A DNA stretch of 32,046 bases from an uncultured Ruminococcus sp. (lineage in GTDB: Bacteria; Bacillota; Clostridia; Oscillospirales; Ruminococcaceae), in contig CABQIF010000008.1 in NCBI GenBank assembly GCA_902464115.1, forward strand, positions 1 to 32,046, read 5' to 3'. Positions 5,582 through 14,501 of the stretch are shown here, piece by piece (the stretch's first letter is position 1; each line of letters starts with the position of its first letter). Below the pieces are notes generated by a model, which saw only the letters and a list, made by a program, of their open reading frames with translations, did no database searches and was not told where the DNA came from. A program made the position numbers and the translations under genes.

Positions 5582-8455
5582 TTATTCGGAGGACTCTCCG
5601 CCGGAATCACCGCCGGAAGCATCTCCACTGCTGTCACCGCCAGAATCGCCGCCGCCGGAATCACCGCCGCTGCTCTGACTGGTATCGCCGCCGGAGCTGT
5701 TGGAATTTTCATGTCCGCCATTGCCCTGACTGCTATGGTCGGTGTTGCTGAAGCTTTCAGAACTTTCATCACTGCTGCTATTGGTGGTGTGGCTGTTGGA
5801 TGGTGTCGTAACCGCTGGAGCAGTGTAGTGGTTGCCGTCACAAACAGGAGCGTTTGTGGATTTCCAGTAGCCAACACCCAGTTTCTTGCAGTTTGGCCCT
5901 GCAATTTTACCGGTCTTTGCACACACATAGCCTTCTATCACATCATCATTGCTCGGATAGCTTGCACCGGTATCCAATTTATCAGCGTATTCGCCAATGA
6001 TGTTATACCAGATCTGGTCGGATTCGAGGGATTCCGGCAGGGATTGCCGTTCGGTGTATCCGATCCAGACACCGCTGACGAAATCTTCGGTCATGCCGAC
6101 AAAGGTCAAGTCATACCAGTTTTCGGTTGTCCCTGTTTTTCCGGCAACATGTTTATTCTGTAACTTTGCCTTGTCGCCCGTGCCGTTTTCAACGACATTT
6201 TGCAGTAGTTTGTTCATGACGTAGGCAGTTTCGCTGCTGACAGCCTTTCTCGGGCTGCCATCATTTTCATAGATGAGGGTATCTTCACCCTGTTTTACCC
6301 ATTTAATGATGTGCGGTTCAAAATGTGTTCCGCCGTTTCCGTATGGAATATAGCTGGAAACCAGATTTTCCAAGGTAACGCCATAAGTCAACGCACCCAG
6401 TGAAAGCGGTGCAAGGTCGTTATCGCTCTCGTTGTCAGTAGAGATGTTGTCCAGCTTCAAGCCCATTTTTTCGGTTGCAAAATCAAAGACCGCCTGCGTG
6501 CCGAGGTCATCGCAGATTTTTGCTGGAACGGTATTCAAAGACTTTGCAAGGGCATCGTATGCAAATACAGAACTGTGCGAGTAGGAGTTGCTGTAGTTTG
6601 CCGGCCAGTCTTCGCCGTCCACTTGTTTCAGCGGTTCATCCGTGAACGTAGAGCCCCAGTGAATCTTGTCGTTTTCGAGTGCTAAACCATAGGTGGTCAG
6701 CGGCTTGATGGTAGAACCCGGCTGACGGGGTTCCATCGTAGCATAGTTCCAGCAGAGGGATTCTGTTTTTTCTCCGATACTGCCGACAATTGCCTTGATA
6801 TTACCTTCGTAGTCCATGGCAACAAATGCAGATTCCGGATAGAGAATTTCGTCTGTAGAATAGTCGCCATCTCCGTTCTGGTCGAGATAAAGGGCAACAT
6901 CCTCTTTGTTTCCAACGAGGTTGTCCAAATCCTTGTACTTGTCTTCAACATAGGATTGCATATCCAGATCGACAGTCGTTGCAATCTGATAGCCGCCGGC
7001 ATTGATGCGGGCGATGGCTTCGTTGGAGGTGAGGTTGTACGTCTTTTCGAGGTAGTCGGCAAATTCATAGATCGCTGTATCAACGACCCAGGAGGTTGCC
7101 TCTGCACTCAAATACTTGTTGTCTTCTTCCGGATGGGTTTCCTGATACTGGTCGGAGTCTGTGAAAATCAGTTCTTCGTTCAAGGCTGCCTGATATTCAT
7201 CATAGGTAATCGAGCCGTTGTCATACATCTGACGCAGAACATATTTCTGACGGGTTTTGTTGTCTTCTTTGCCCGTGTTGATAAATTCGCCAGTGGTTTC
7301 ATCTTCATAGCCAGCGAACGGGTTCAAGGTGTTCGGGCTTTTTGGGATGGCAGCGAGGGAAGCTGCTTCTGCAATATCCAGTTCGCTGACATCTTTTCCG
7401 AAATATTTCTGTGAAGCAAGCTGAACGCCATTGATTGGGCCGCCGAAACCGATATAATTCAGGTAGTTTTCCAGAATTTCATCTTTGCTGTAATTCTGTT
7501 CCAGTTCCATTGCACGGAAAATTTCACGAATTTTTCGGGCTGGAGATTGGACATCATCACCCGTAATATTTTTAACCAGCTGCTGGGTGATGGTCGAACC
7601 GCCGACATCGGTATTATAGATGTGAATGAACATATTCACGAAAGCGTAGAAGGTTCTTCGATAATCGACACCATCGTGCGTGTAAAAGCGTTCGTCTTCG
7701 GCAGATACAAACGCATCCTTGACGTGCTGTGGAATCTGGTCGATGGTAACAGGGATTCGTTCGGTATGGTTGTTGACCTTATAGAGGCAGACCAGTTCGC
7801 CGTTGGAATCGTTTGCATAGACGTAGGTATTGTTTTTCATTTCCAGTTCTTCGATGGTAACATCGGAAACTTCATCCCGGAAACTCATAACATAGACCGT
7901 CATGCCCGTTGCCACGATGGTTCCGGTGATGATACAGATCAAAAACAGGGAAACCAGTGTGGTACAGAGAATTGAGAACGCTTTTCGGAGCTTTGGAAAC
8001 CGTTTTGGTTTTTCTGCCTGAAGGGCATCGTTATAATACGGATATTCCGGCGTTCCTGTCGGGGGCTTATTGCAGAGAGCCGCATCTGCCTCGCTCTCAT
8101 AGATGACCCGTTCTCTGGGATCGGGTGGCGGCGGTGTTGGCGGAACGGGTTTCTTTGCCGGCAGGTTTGCAGTTGCTGTTCTGGCTGCTGGTTTTGCAGG
8201 CGGCTTAGAAACAAGTCGCTTTGCAGGCGGACTTGCCGTCTTTTTGGGTGTGGTTGGTTTTTTGTCAGCAGGTTTTCGGTTCTGCGTGCCAGCTGTTCTG
8301 GCAGCAGTCGGCTTTTTTGCCGATGGCTTTCCGTGCGGTGCAGCCACCGGGCGGCTGCCGGATGACCGTTTTGGTGCAGTTCCTCCGGCACGGGGATTTC
8401 CGGCTTTTGCCGCAGCCGGACGGTGTTTCGGGTTGCGGGATGATTCCTGATCCAT
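5582..8455 (-). CDS. Class A penicillin-binding protein (glycosyltransferase 51 / transpeptidase)
   Basis: A 957-residue bifunctional enzyme that polymerises lipid II and cross-links peptidoglycan. Parts: a basic Pro/Ala/Lys-rich cytoplasmic tail (1-158); one membrane helix (about 160-190); GT51 domain (about 205-385) with catalytic Glu253 in EDERFYTHDG and GGSTITQQLVKN; a linker; transpeptidase domain (about 490-830) with Ser581 and Lys584 (STIK), SLN at 639-641, and KTGT from Lys773; and a low-complexity Ser/Gly/Asp tail (about 885-957). Within the transpeptidase part, DQNGDGDYSTDE (525-536) looks like an EF-hand loop. The start ATG at 8455 follows AAAGGA, and a good promoter lies at 8574-8602. 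At 957 residues it is longer than most family members (650-850) owing to both tails. It is close to ponA/PBP1A of Firmicutes; I leave the symbol open. Confidence 0.96.
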   Translation of the reverse strand: MDQESSRNPKHRPAAAKAGNPRAGGTAPKRSSGSRPVAAPHGKPSAKKPTAARTAGTQNRKPADKKPTTPKKTASPPAKRLVSKPPAKPAARTATANLPAKKPVPPTPPPPDPRERVIYESEADAALCNKPPTGTPEYPYYNDALQAEKPKRFPKLRKAFSILCTTLVSLFLICIITGTIVATGMTVYVMSFRDEVSDVTIEELEMKNNTYVYANDSNGELVCLYKVNNHTERIPVTIDQIPQHVKDAFVSAEDERFYTHDGVDYRRTFYAFVNMFIHIYNTDVGGSTITQQLVKNITGDDVQSPARKIREIFRAMELEQNYSKDEILENYLNYIGFGGPINGVQLASQKYFGKDVSELDIAEAASLAAIPKSPNTLNPFAGYEDETTGEFINTGKEDNKTRQKYVLRQMYDNGSITYDEYQAALNEELIFTDSDQYQETHPEEDNKYLSAEATSWVVDTAIYEFADYLEKTYNLTSNEAIARINAGGYQIATTVDLDMQSYVEDKYKDLDNLVGNKEDVALYLDQNGDGDYSTDEILYPESAFVAMDYEGNIKAIVGSIGEKTESLCWNYATMEPRQPGSTIKPLTTYGLALENDKIHWGSTFTDEPLKQVDGEDWPANYSNSYSHSSVFAYDALAKSLNTVPAKICDDLGTQAVFDFATEKMGLKLDNISTDNESDNDLAPLSLGALTYGVTLENLVSSYIPYGNGGTHFEPHIIKWVKQGEDTLIYENDGSPRKAVSSETAYVMNKLLQNVVENGTGDKAKLQNKHVAGKTGTTENWYDLTFVGMTEDFVSGVWIGYTERQSLPESLESDQIWYNIIGEYADKLDTGASYPSNDDVIEGYVCAKTGKIAGPNCKKLGVGYWKSTNAPVCDGNHYTAPAVTTPSNSHTTNSSSDESSESFSNTDHSSQGNGGHENSNSSGGDTSQSSGGDSGGGDSGGDSSGDASGGDSGGESSE

Positions 8456-8573
8456 TGCTGTGCATCCTTTCTGTTGATGATGAAAAAATCAGACTTTTGG
8501 GAGCGGTGACCAAAATAGGATTTTTTGGAATTTTCAGCCGCTCAGTGGTCGAAAAACGGGCAATATTTCTTTT

Positions 8574-8602
8574 ATTATACCACAAAGCCGGTCGGATGTT
8601 AA
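8574..8602 (-). promoter_or_regulatory. Sigma-A promoter of the class A PBP gene
   Basis: Minus strand TTAACA (8597-8602), 17-base spacer, TATAAT (8574-8579). The leader is about 110 bases. The rest of the 266-base gap between the divergent genes holds no gene, and no convincing plus-strand promoter for the 8722 gene was found. Confidence 0.82.
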
Positions 8603-8721
8603 GTGGTTTCTGAAAAAAGTGAGAAAAATATACAACCTGTATAAATTTTTCTTTTTTGGGAATTCTGTTTCTGGTACTTATCCGAAAAATCAGACGGGAA
8701 ACCGAACAGGAGGGAAGCCAT

Positions 8722-9051
8722 ATGACAACAAGATATCGGGCTGTTTCCATCGTATTGATGAGCATTTTGATTGCAGCAGTGATCGTGCTGTGTGCGTTGT
8801 CGCAGTCGATTCAGAACAAACGGACGGCGGCAAAGGCAGAAGAATCTTCGACGCTGCCGCAAGTGGATTATGTGCTGGGGGAATATGAGGGGTATCTGGC
8901 AGTCTTTCGGGGCGAACAGCAAAAGCCGTATCAGGTGTTGCAAATGCCGGTGCAGCTGCTGCCGGAGGAAGACCAGGGAGCAATCGAAGCCGGCATTCAC
9001 GTCCAGACCGAACAGGAATTGCGGCGGCTGCTGGAGGATTTCGCATCATAA
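8722..9051 (+). CDS. Small membrane-anchored protein with a BofC-like C-terminal domain
   Basis: A 109-residue protein with a basic start, one membrane helix (about residues 10-27) and an exported domain. The part from about residue 45 to the end reads YVLGEYEGYLAVFRGE, then LPEEDQGAIEAGI, then a LLEDFAS ending. This is the pattern of the BofC C-terminal domain found in many small clostridial proteins (from memory of the family). Bacillus BofC is an intermembrane-space regulator of the SpoIVB protease in the sigma-K checkpoint; these short versions lack its N-terminal domain, so that function cannot be assumed. The start ATG at 8722 follows AGGAGGG; an open frame continues 22 codons further left but lacks a ribosome site. 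It stands alone between the PBP promoter region and a terminator. Confidence 0.72.
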   Translation: MTTRYRAVSIVLMSILIAAVIVLCALSQSIQNKRTAAKAEESSTLPQVDYVLGEYEGYLAVFRGEQQKPYQVLQMPVQLLPEEDQGAIEAGIHVQTEQELRRLLEDFAS

Positions 9052-9054
9052 CTG

Positions 9055-9091
9055 AAAGCGGCAGCACCCGCAAGGAATGCTGCCGCTTTTG
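9055..9091 (+). terminator. Terminator after the BofC-like gene
   Basis: AAAGCGGCAGCA (9055-9066) pairs with TGCTGCCGCTTT (9078-9089) around an 11-base loop, followed by a short TTTTG tail. It lies between convergent genes and may also stop purL transcription, although the minus-strand U-run is short. Confidence 0.85.
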
Positions 9092-9132
9092 TGTATATTA
9101 TATTGCTTGTTTCAGGGGGGTGCTGCCGGAAA

Positions 9133-12100
9133 TTACCGGAAATAAGCAACACCGCTCTGGAAGATCTTCTGATCCTTTTCACCCGGAACATTGCGATAGA
9201 GGTTTGTACCGATTCGTTCGCTGTGTCCCATCTTACCAAAGACTCTGCCGTCCGGAGAGGTAATGCCTTCGATTGCCATCATGGAAGTGTTCGGGTTGTA
9301 GTGAATATCCATGGTCGGGTTGCCATCCAAATCGACATACTGGGTTGCAATTTGTCCGTTTTCTGCCAGCTGTTCAATGAGTGCCGGCGGAGCAACGAAC
9401 CGACCTTCGCCGTGAGAAATTGCAACGGTGTGCAGGTCGCCCACTTCGCAGCCATACAGCCACGGGGACTTGGTGGAAGCCACTCTGGTTGTTACCAGCA
9501 TAGACTGGTGACGAGCAATTGTATTGAAGGTCAGTGTCGGAGCATCCTGTTCCATTTCGACAATCTTACCGAACGGAACAAGTCCCAGCTTGATGAGTGC
9601 CTGGAAGCCATTGCAGATACCCAGCATCAAGCCGTCCCGATTCTGGAGCAGGTTGTGAACCGCATCCATGATCTTCGGGTTGCGGAAAAATGCTGTAATG
9701 AACTTACCGCTGCCTTCCGGTTCGTCACCGCCGCTGAATCCGCCCGGAATCATAATGATCTGGGCATTCTTAATGCGGTCGGTAAAGGCTTCAACAGATT
9801 CTGTAATTGCAGAAGCAGACAGGTTGCGGATGACAAAGACTTCTGCTCTTGCACCAGCCCGTTCAAAGATTCTAGCGGTATCATATTCGCAGTTTGTGCC
9901 TGGGAATACTGGAATCAGAACGTTCGGACGAGCGGTCTTAATGGTCGAGAACTGGTGAACCGGATTGTTATAGCTGTAAACCGGCGGTTTTTCTGTCGTG
10001 GTCTTGATTCTGCACGGGAAAACAGGTTCAAGCTTCTTTTCCCAGATTTGCAGGAGCTGCGGCAGCTGCATGGTGTAATTCGGGCAAACAATGGTCTGTT
10101 CATTGGTGGTTGTACCGATGACGGTTTCATCTGCCTTTGCATCGCCGTTCAATTCAATGACAAATGCACCGCAGCACGGCTGGAACAGTTCTTCTGGTGT
10201 CAGCTGCTTGGTGAAGCGGAAACCGATGAAGTTACCAAAGCACATCTTTGCAATGCCTTCTGCAACACCGCCGAAGTCCACTGCCCAGATAGCAGCTGCA
10301 CGGTTGTCCCGGATGATGGCTTCTACCTGGTCGAAGCAAGCACGAATGCTGTCGAAGTCCGGCAGACCGTTTTCCAGATAAGTTGGCTTGACAAGGATGA
10401 CCTTGCTGTCTGTGTTCTTGAATTCTGTGGAAACAACATGGTCAGCCTTTGCAGTGGAAACAGCGAAGGAAACGAGTGTCGGCGGAACGTCGATCTGTTC
10501 AAAGGTACCAGACATGGAGTCCTTACCGCCGATTGCACCGCAGGAGAGTTCCAACTGTGCCTGGAACGCACCGAGCAGGGCTGCCATTGGCTTGCCCCAG
10601 CGTTCCGGATTGTTCTGTGTCCGTTCAAAGTATTCCTGGAAGGTCAGCCAGCAGTGATGCCAGCTACCGCCTGCTGCAACGATTTTTGCAACGGATTCTA
10701 CAACGGCACACATTGCACCGTGATACGGGCTGCGTTCACTGATCAGCGGATTATAACCCCATCCCATGAGCGAGCAGGTGTTTGTTTCGCCACGGAGAAC
10801 CGGAATCTTTGCTGCCATTGCCTGGGATGGTGTCAGCTGATAAGCACCGCCGAACGGCATCAGAACCGTTCCTGCACCGATGGTGGAGTCGAACATTTCC
10901 ACCAGACCCTTTTGCGAGCAAACATTCAGGTTGGAGAGCAGTTCCTTCCAGCTTTCTGCACAGTCTGGCATTGCTGCCGGAGCGTCTGCCTTTGGAGCAG
11001 GGATGACAACATCGGTATATTTTGCAGCACCGTTTGAGTTCAGGAATTCCCGACTCAGGTTGACAATGTTCTTGCCGTTCCAGTGCATTTTCAGTCTTGG
11101 TTCAGCCTTTACTTCTGCAACGATGGTTGCTTCGAGGTTTTCCTTGCAAGCAGCCTGTAAGAATTTTTCAGCGTCTTCCTTGGCAACAACAACTGCCATT
11201 CGTTCCTGCGATTCACTGATGGCAATTTCTGTGCCGTCCAGACCGTCGTACTTCTTCGGCACAGCGTTCAGGTCGATTTCCAGACCGTCTGTCAGTTCGC
11301 CGATGGCAACGGAAACGCCGCCTGCACCGAAGTCGTTGCAGCGTTTGATCATCTGGGTGACATACGGGTCACGGAACAACCGCTGCAATTTCCGTTCTTC
11401 CGGAGCGTTCCCCTTTTGTACTTCTGCACCACAGGATTCCAAAGATTCAATGGTATGGGACTTGGAAGAACCAGTTGCACCGCCGCAGCCGTCCCGTCCA
11501 GTCTTACCGCCCAGCAGGATGACAACATCGCCCGGAATTGGAGCTTCTCTGCGAATGTTGCTTGCCGGAGCTGCACCGAGTACCGCACCGATTTCCATTC
11601 TCTTTGCCATATAGCCCGGATGGTATACTTCAGAAACGTGTCCGGTTGCAAGACCAATCTGGTTACCATAAGAACTGTAACCGCTTGCAGCACCGATGGT
11701 GATTTTCCGCTGCGGCAGCTTGCCGGCAATGGTATCTTCTACCGGAACAAGCGGATTTGCTGCACCGGTTACACGCATAGCCTGATAAACATAGGAACGG
11801 CCAGACAGCGGGTCACGGATTGCACCGCCGAGGCAGGTTGCAGCACCACCGAACGGTTCAATTTCCGTCGGGTGGTTGTGGGTTTCGTTCTTGAACATCA
11901 GAATCCAGTCTTCTTCTCTGCCTGCAACGTCTACCTTGATTTTCACAGAACAAGCATTGATTTCTTCGCTTTCGTCCAAATCGTTCAGCTTGCCGTCTGC
12001 CTTGAGCTTCTTCACTGCCAGTGTTGCCATATCCATGAGGGTAATCGGCTTGGCATCTCTGCCCAGTTCGTGGCGGATGTTCAGGTAAGCGTCATAGGTT

Positions 12101-12837
12101 TTCTGAATATAAGGAGCACCGATTTCAACCTGTTCAATATTGGTGGAGAATGTGGTGTGACGGCAGTGGTCAGACCAGTAAGTGTCAATCATCCGGATTT
12201 CCGTGATGGTTGGGTCACGGTGTTCGGTATTCTTGAAATAATCCTGACAGAATTGGATGTCATCCAAATCCATTGCCAGACCGTATTCCCGAATGAATGC
12301 ATCCAACTGTTCCTTGGTGCGGTCACAGAACCCGTGCAGGGTCTTGACTTCGGTCGGAATTTCATAGTTGGAATCGAGCGTTTCCGGCTTGTCGAGGGAA
12401 GCCTTCCGGCGTTCTACCGGGTTAATCAAATAAGACTGAATCTGCTGAAATTCTGCATCGGTCATATTGCCGCTGATGATATAAATCTGAGCGGTGCGAA
12501 CCCGACAGCGTTCGCCTTGCAGCAGAATCTGAATACACTGTTCACAGCTGTCTGCCCGCTGGTCAAACTGTCCCGGCAGGTATTCGGCAGCAAACATTCT
12601 CTGATTGCCGGTACATTCCGGAAGGGTGTCATAGGTGACATCGACCGCTGGTTCAGAAAAAACAGTCGGGATGGCTTTTTGAAATGCCTCTTCGGTCAGG
12701 TGGTCGGCATCATAGCGGTTCAGAATCCGAACCCCCGTAACACTCAGCCGAAGAGCAGTTTGCAGGTCGTTCAGCACAGACTGTGCTTCTACCGCAAATT
12801 CCGGCTTTTTTTCCACATAAATTCGATAAACAGACAT
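9133..12837 (-). CDS. purL: Phosphoribosylformylglycinamidine synthase, single-chain form (synthetase plus glutaminase)
   Basis: A 1234-residue enzyme for step four of purine synthesis: FGAR + glutamine + ATP to FGAM. The N-terminal PurS-like region (about 1-150) leads to the linker/FGAM synthetase halves (motifs DTYWSDHCRHTTF and KNETHNHPTEIEPFGGAATC, then GGKTGRDGCGGATGSS), a second AIR-synthase-like repeat, and a C-terminal class I glutaminase with nucleophile Cys1075 (GICNGFQ) and the His1205/Glu1207 pair in MGHSER. The fused PurL-PurQ form of about 1,230 residues is common in Clostridia, replacing separate purS, purQ and purL. The start ATG at 12837 follows AAGGAG; an upstream in-frame ATG would sit before that site. 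It begins 4 bases after the mtaB stop codon, so the two are translationally coupled. Other pur genes are absent from the window. Confidence 0.97.
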   Translation of the reverse strand: MSVYRIYVEKKPEFAVEAQSVLNDLQTALRLSVTGVRILNRYDADHLTEEAFQKAIPTVFSEPAVDVTYDTLPECTGNQRMFAAEYLPGQFDQRADSCEQCIQILLQGERCRVRTAQIYIISGNMTDAEFQQIQSYLINPVERRKASLDKPETLDSNYEIPTEVKTLHGFCDRTKEQLDAFIREYGLAMDLDDIQFCQDYFKNTEHRDPTITEIRMIDTYWSDHCRHTTFSTNIEQVEIGAPYIQKTYDAYLNIRHELGRDAKPITLMDMATLAVKKLKADGKLNDLDESEEINACSVKIKVDVAGREEDWILMFKNETHNHPTEIEPFGGAATCLGGAIRDPLSGRSYVYQAMRVTGAANPLVPVEDTIAGKLPQRKITIGAASGYSSYGNQIGLATGHVSEVYHPGYMAKRMEIGAVLGAAPASNIRREAPIPGDVVILLGGKTGRDGCGGATGSSKSHTIESLESCGAEVQKGNAPEERKLQRLFRDPYVTQMIKRCNDFGAGGVSVAIGELTDGLEIDLNAVPKKYDGLDGTEIAISESQERMAVVVAKEDAEKFLQAACKENLEATIVAEVKAEPRLKMHWNGKNIVNLSREFLNSNGAAKYTDVVIPAPKADAPAAMPDCAESWKELLSNLNVCSQKGLVEMFDSTIGAGTVLMPFGGAYQLTPSQAMAAKIPVLRGETNTCSLMGWGYNPLISERSPYHGAMCAVVESVAKIVAAGGSWHHCWLTFQEYFERTQNNPERWGKPMAALLGAFQAQLELSCGAIGGKDSMSGTFEQIDVPPTLVSFAVSTAKADHVVSTEFKNTDSKVILVKPTYLENGLPDFDSIRACFDQVEAIIRDNRAAAIWAVDFGGVAEGIAKMCFGNFIGFRFTKQLTPEELFQPCCGAFVIELNGDAKADETVIGTTTNEQTIVCPNYTMQLPQLLQIWEKKLEPVFPCRIKTTTEKPPVYSYNNPVHQFSTIKTARPNVLIPVFPGTNCEYDTARIFERAGARAEVFVIRNLSASAITESVEAFTDRIKNAQIIMIPGGFSGGDEPEGSGKFITAFFRNPKIMDAVHNLLQNRDGLMLGICNGFQALIKLGLVPFGKIVEMEQDAPTLTFNTIARHQSMLVTTRVASTKSPWLYGCEVGDLHTVAISHGEGRFVAPPALIEQLAENGQIATQYVDLDGNPTMDIHYNPNTSMMAIEGITSPDGRVFGKMGHSERIGTNLYRNVPGEKDQKIFQSGVAYFR

Positions 12838-12841
12838 ACGA

Positions 12842-14176
12842 TTACTCCTTTTGTGATGAATTTGCATTGTCTTTCGGCACGATGTGACCGAAACAGCAAG
12901 CAGAATCGCTTTCTTCTATTCTAACATAAAAAATAGATTTACGCAAACTTTTTTTCTCATTTTCCGCAGGAATTTTTACAGGGGTGAAATCCGGCGTGTG
13001 CCCATTGTGAAATGCAGCGTCCCGTTCCCGTTCAAACAGCACGGGTAGCGTCAGTCCAATGCGGCTGGAGAGAAAGGCAGTTCGGGCAGTTTCTGCCAGC
13101 TGCTGCATGGCAACCATGCGAGTATGTTTCACAGAATCCGAGATTTGGTCGGTGCGTTTGGCAGCTGGTGTTCCGGTACGGGGCGAATAGCGGAATACAT
13201 GAATTTTTGCGAATTGTATGGATTCTGCAAATGCCAGTGATTCCGCAAAGTCAGCATCGGTTTCCCCTGGAAAGCCAACCATAATATCTGTCGTAATGGC
13301 ACAGACTGGAAACCGGCTGCGAATGGCTGTACAGAGGGCAGCGTATTCCTGTGTGGTATAACGACGGTGCATCTCTTTCAAGGTGCGGTCGCAGCCACTC
13401 TGCAAGGAGAGATGAAATTGCGGACAGAATGCCGGAAGGGCAGCGAGTGCATCCAATAAATCTGCTGTCATGCGTTCCGGCTCTAACGAACCCAGTCGCA
13501 CTCGTTGAATGCCCGATGTTTGACAGCAGAGCGAAACGGCATCGAGCAGCGAACCGCCCCATTCTTTCCCGTAAAAGGCGAGGTTAATGCCGCAGAGCAC
13601 GATTTCTGTATAGCCCTCTGCTGCAAATTGAGAAACTTCCTGTTGCAGGACATCCAGCGGCATGGAGCGGCAGCGACCTCTTGCATAGGGAATGATGCAG
13701 TAGCTGCAAAAGCAGTTACAGCCGTCTTGAATCTTTAAAAAGGCACGGGTGCGGTCAGCTGGCAGGTGATGGGGCAGACAGGCGAATGCCTCTGTTCCGG
13801 TATATGCTGGGATGTGCTGCATCGGGGCACGGTTTCCCATGAGAAATTGCTGTACCAGCTGTGGCAGGCGGTCACGGTCTTGTGTGCCGATGACAAGGTC
13901 TGCTTCCGGCAGGGCAGCAGCCTCTTCCGGAAATGCCTGTGCAAAACAGCCAGTCAACACCATAACGGCATCCGGATTTCCGGCACGCAGACGGCGGAGT
14001 GCAGTATGCATGCGGCTGTCGCCGGAGGCGGTGACGGTGCAGGTGTTTAATATGATCACATCAGCCTGTTCGGGCTGAGTGGTGATGGTGTATCCGGCAG
14101 CCTGAAAGATTGCCTCCATTCCGGCAGTTTCGCAGCTGTTGACTTTACAGCCAAAGGTAAAAAAATAACAATTCAA
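12842..14176 (-). CDS. mtaB: tRNA (t6A37) methylthiotransferase MtaB (radical SAM)
   Basis: A 444-residue enzyme that adds a methylthio group to N6-threonylcarbamoyladenosine-37 in tRNAs reading ANN codons. The N-terminal domain holds three cluster cysteines, Cys10 in FGCKVN, Cys46 in NTC and Cys77 in TGC; the radical SAM triad is Cys153, Cys157 and Cys160; a TRAM-like end follows. FGCKVN is the form typical of MtaB/YqeV rather than MiaB. The start appears to be TTG at 14174-14176, about 10 bases after AGGAGG; no ATG lies near. Its last codons contain the ribosome site of purL. A strong promoter (14338-14366) drives the pair. The last 25 residues after the TRAM region are polar and probably variable. 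Confidence 0.94.
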   Translation of the reverse strand: MNCYFFTFGCKVNSCETAGMEAIFQAAGYTITTQPEQADVIILNTCTVTASGDSRMHTALRRLRAGNPDAVMVLTGCFAQAFPEEAAALPEADLVIGTQDRDRLPQLVQQFLMGNRAPMQHIPAYTGTEAFACLPHHLPADRTRAFLKIQDGCNCFCSYCIIPYARGRCRSMPLDVLQQEVSQFAAEGYTEIVLCGINLAFYGKEWGGSLLDAVSLCCQTSGIQRVRLGSLEPERMTADLLDALAALPAFCPQFHLSLQSGCDRTLKEMHRRYTTQEYAALCTAIRSRFPVCAITTDIMVGFPGETDADFAESLAFAESIQFAKIHVFRYSPRTGTPAAKRTDQISDSVKHTRMVAMQQLAETARTAFLSSRIGLTLPVLFERERDAAFHNGHTPDFTPVKIPAENEKKSLRKSIFYVRIEESDSACCFGHIVPKDNANSSQKE

Positions 14177-14337
14177 TCGAAAAAATCCTCCTTTGGAAAT
14201 ACGTGCAGACGGGTGGAAAATCCATAGAAATCTGGGAAATTTCGGGGGGATTGTGAACGGTATTTTTGTGGATTGTCACAGAAATTCCACATAGTTTAGT
14301 GGGTGTGAATAAAAAAAAGGAGACGCATTCCGCACCT

Positions 14338-14366
14338 ATTATACTATAATCACGAAAATAAAGCAA
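14338..14366 (-). promoter_or_regulatory. Sigma-A promoter of mtaB-purL
   Basis: Minus strand TTGCTT (14361-14366), 17-base spacer, TATAAT (14338-14343). It is divergent from, and only 6 bases away from, the promoter at 14372-14400, so the two polymerases compete for overlapping DNA. The mtaB leader is about 155 bases long and I recognise no riboswitch in it. Confidence 0.85.
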
Positions 14367-14371
14367 CCGTC

Positions 14372-14400
14372 TTGACAAAAAAAAAAAAATGTAGTATACT
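14372..14400 (+). promoter_or_regulatory. Sigma-A promoter of the HPr-like gene
   Basis: TTGACA (14372-14377), 17-base spacer made mostly of a 13-base A-run, TATACT (14395-14400). This is close to consensus and the A-tract may bend the DNA. The gap from 14177 to 14501 holds the two divergent promoters and two leaders and no gene. Confidence 0.88.
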
Positions 14401-14408
14401 ATGCTTAA

Positions 14409-14454
14409 CAGAACGGAAAGCGACAGTTCCATCGCAAGCTGTTGATTCGTTCTG
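14409..14454 (+). promoter_or_regulatory. Hairpin leader of the HPr-like gene
   Basis: CAGAACG (14409-14415) pairs with CGTTCTG (14448-14454), and CGACAG (14421-14426) with CTGTTG (14439-14444, one G-U pair), separated by a small internal loop. The structure begins right at the predicted transcript start. No U-run follows, so it is more likely a stabilising or protein-binding element than a terminator. Confidence 0.45.
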
Positions 14455-14501
14455 GACAGCAACCCACAAAAAAATGATTTGGGGCGAAGGAGGTATGCAT
14501 C

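Noticed and set aside
5561..6163. Open frame of 200 codons on the plus strand opposite the PBP tail, starting with Ala/Gly/Ile-rich repeats
   Set aside because: It mirrors the Ser/Gly/Asp repeat of the PBP tail. Low complexity explains the openness.
9091..11037. Open frame of 648 codons on the plus strand opposite purL, and others at 11416-12924
   Set aside because: They are exact antisense of purL, which has strong motifs throughout. Their products are Cys/Asn/Ile-rich with no domain, as expected from the complement of a gene with this codon bias.
14177..14331. Riboswitch in the mtaB-purL leader
   Set aside because: The leader is about 155 bases but shows no purine-riboswitch or other conserved core; only weak 5-pair stems were found.
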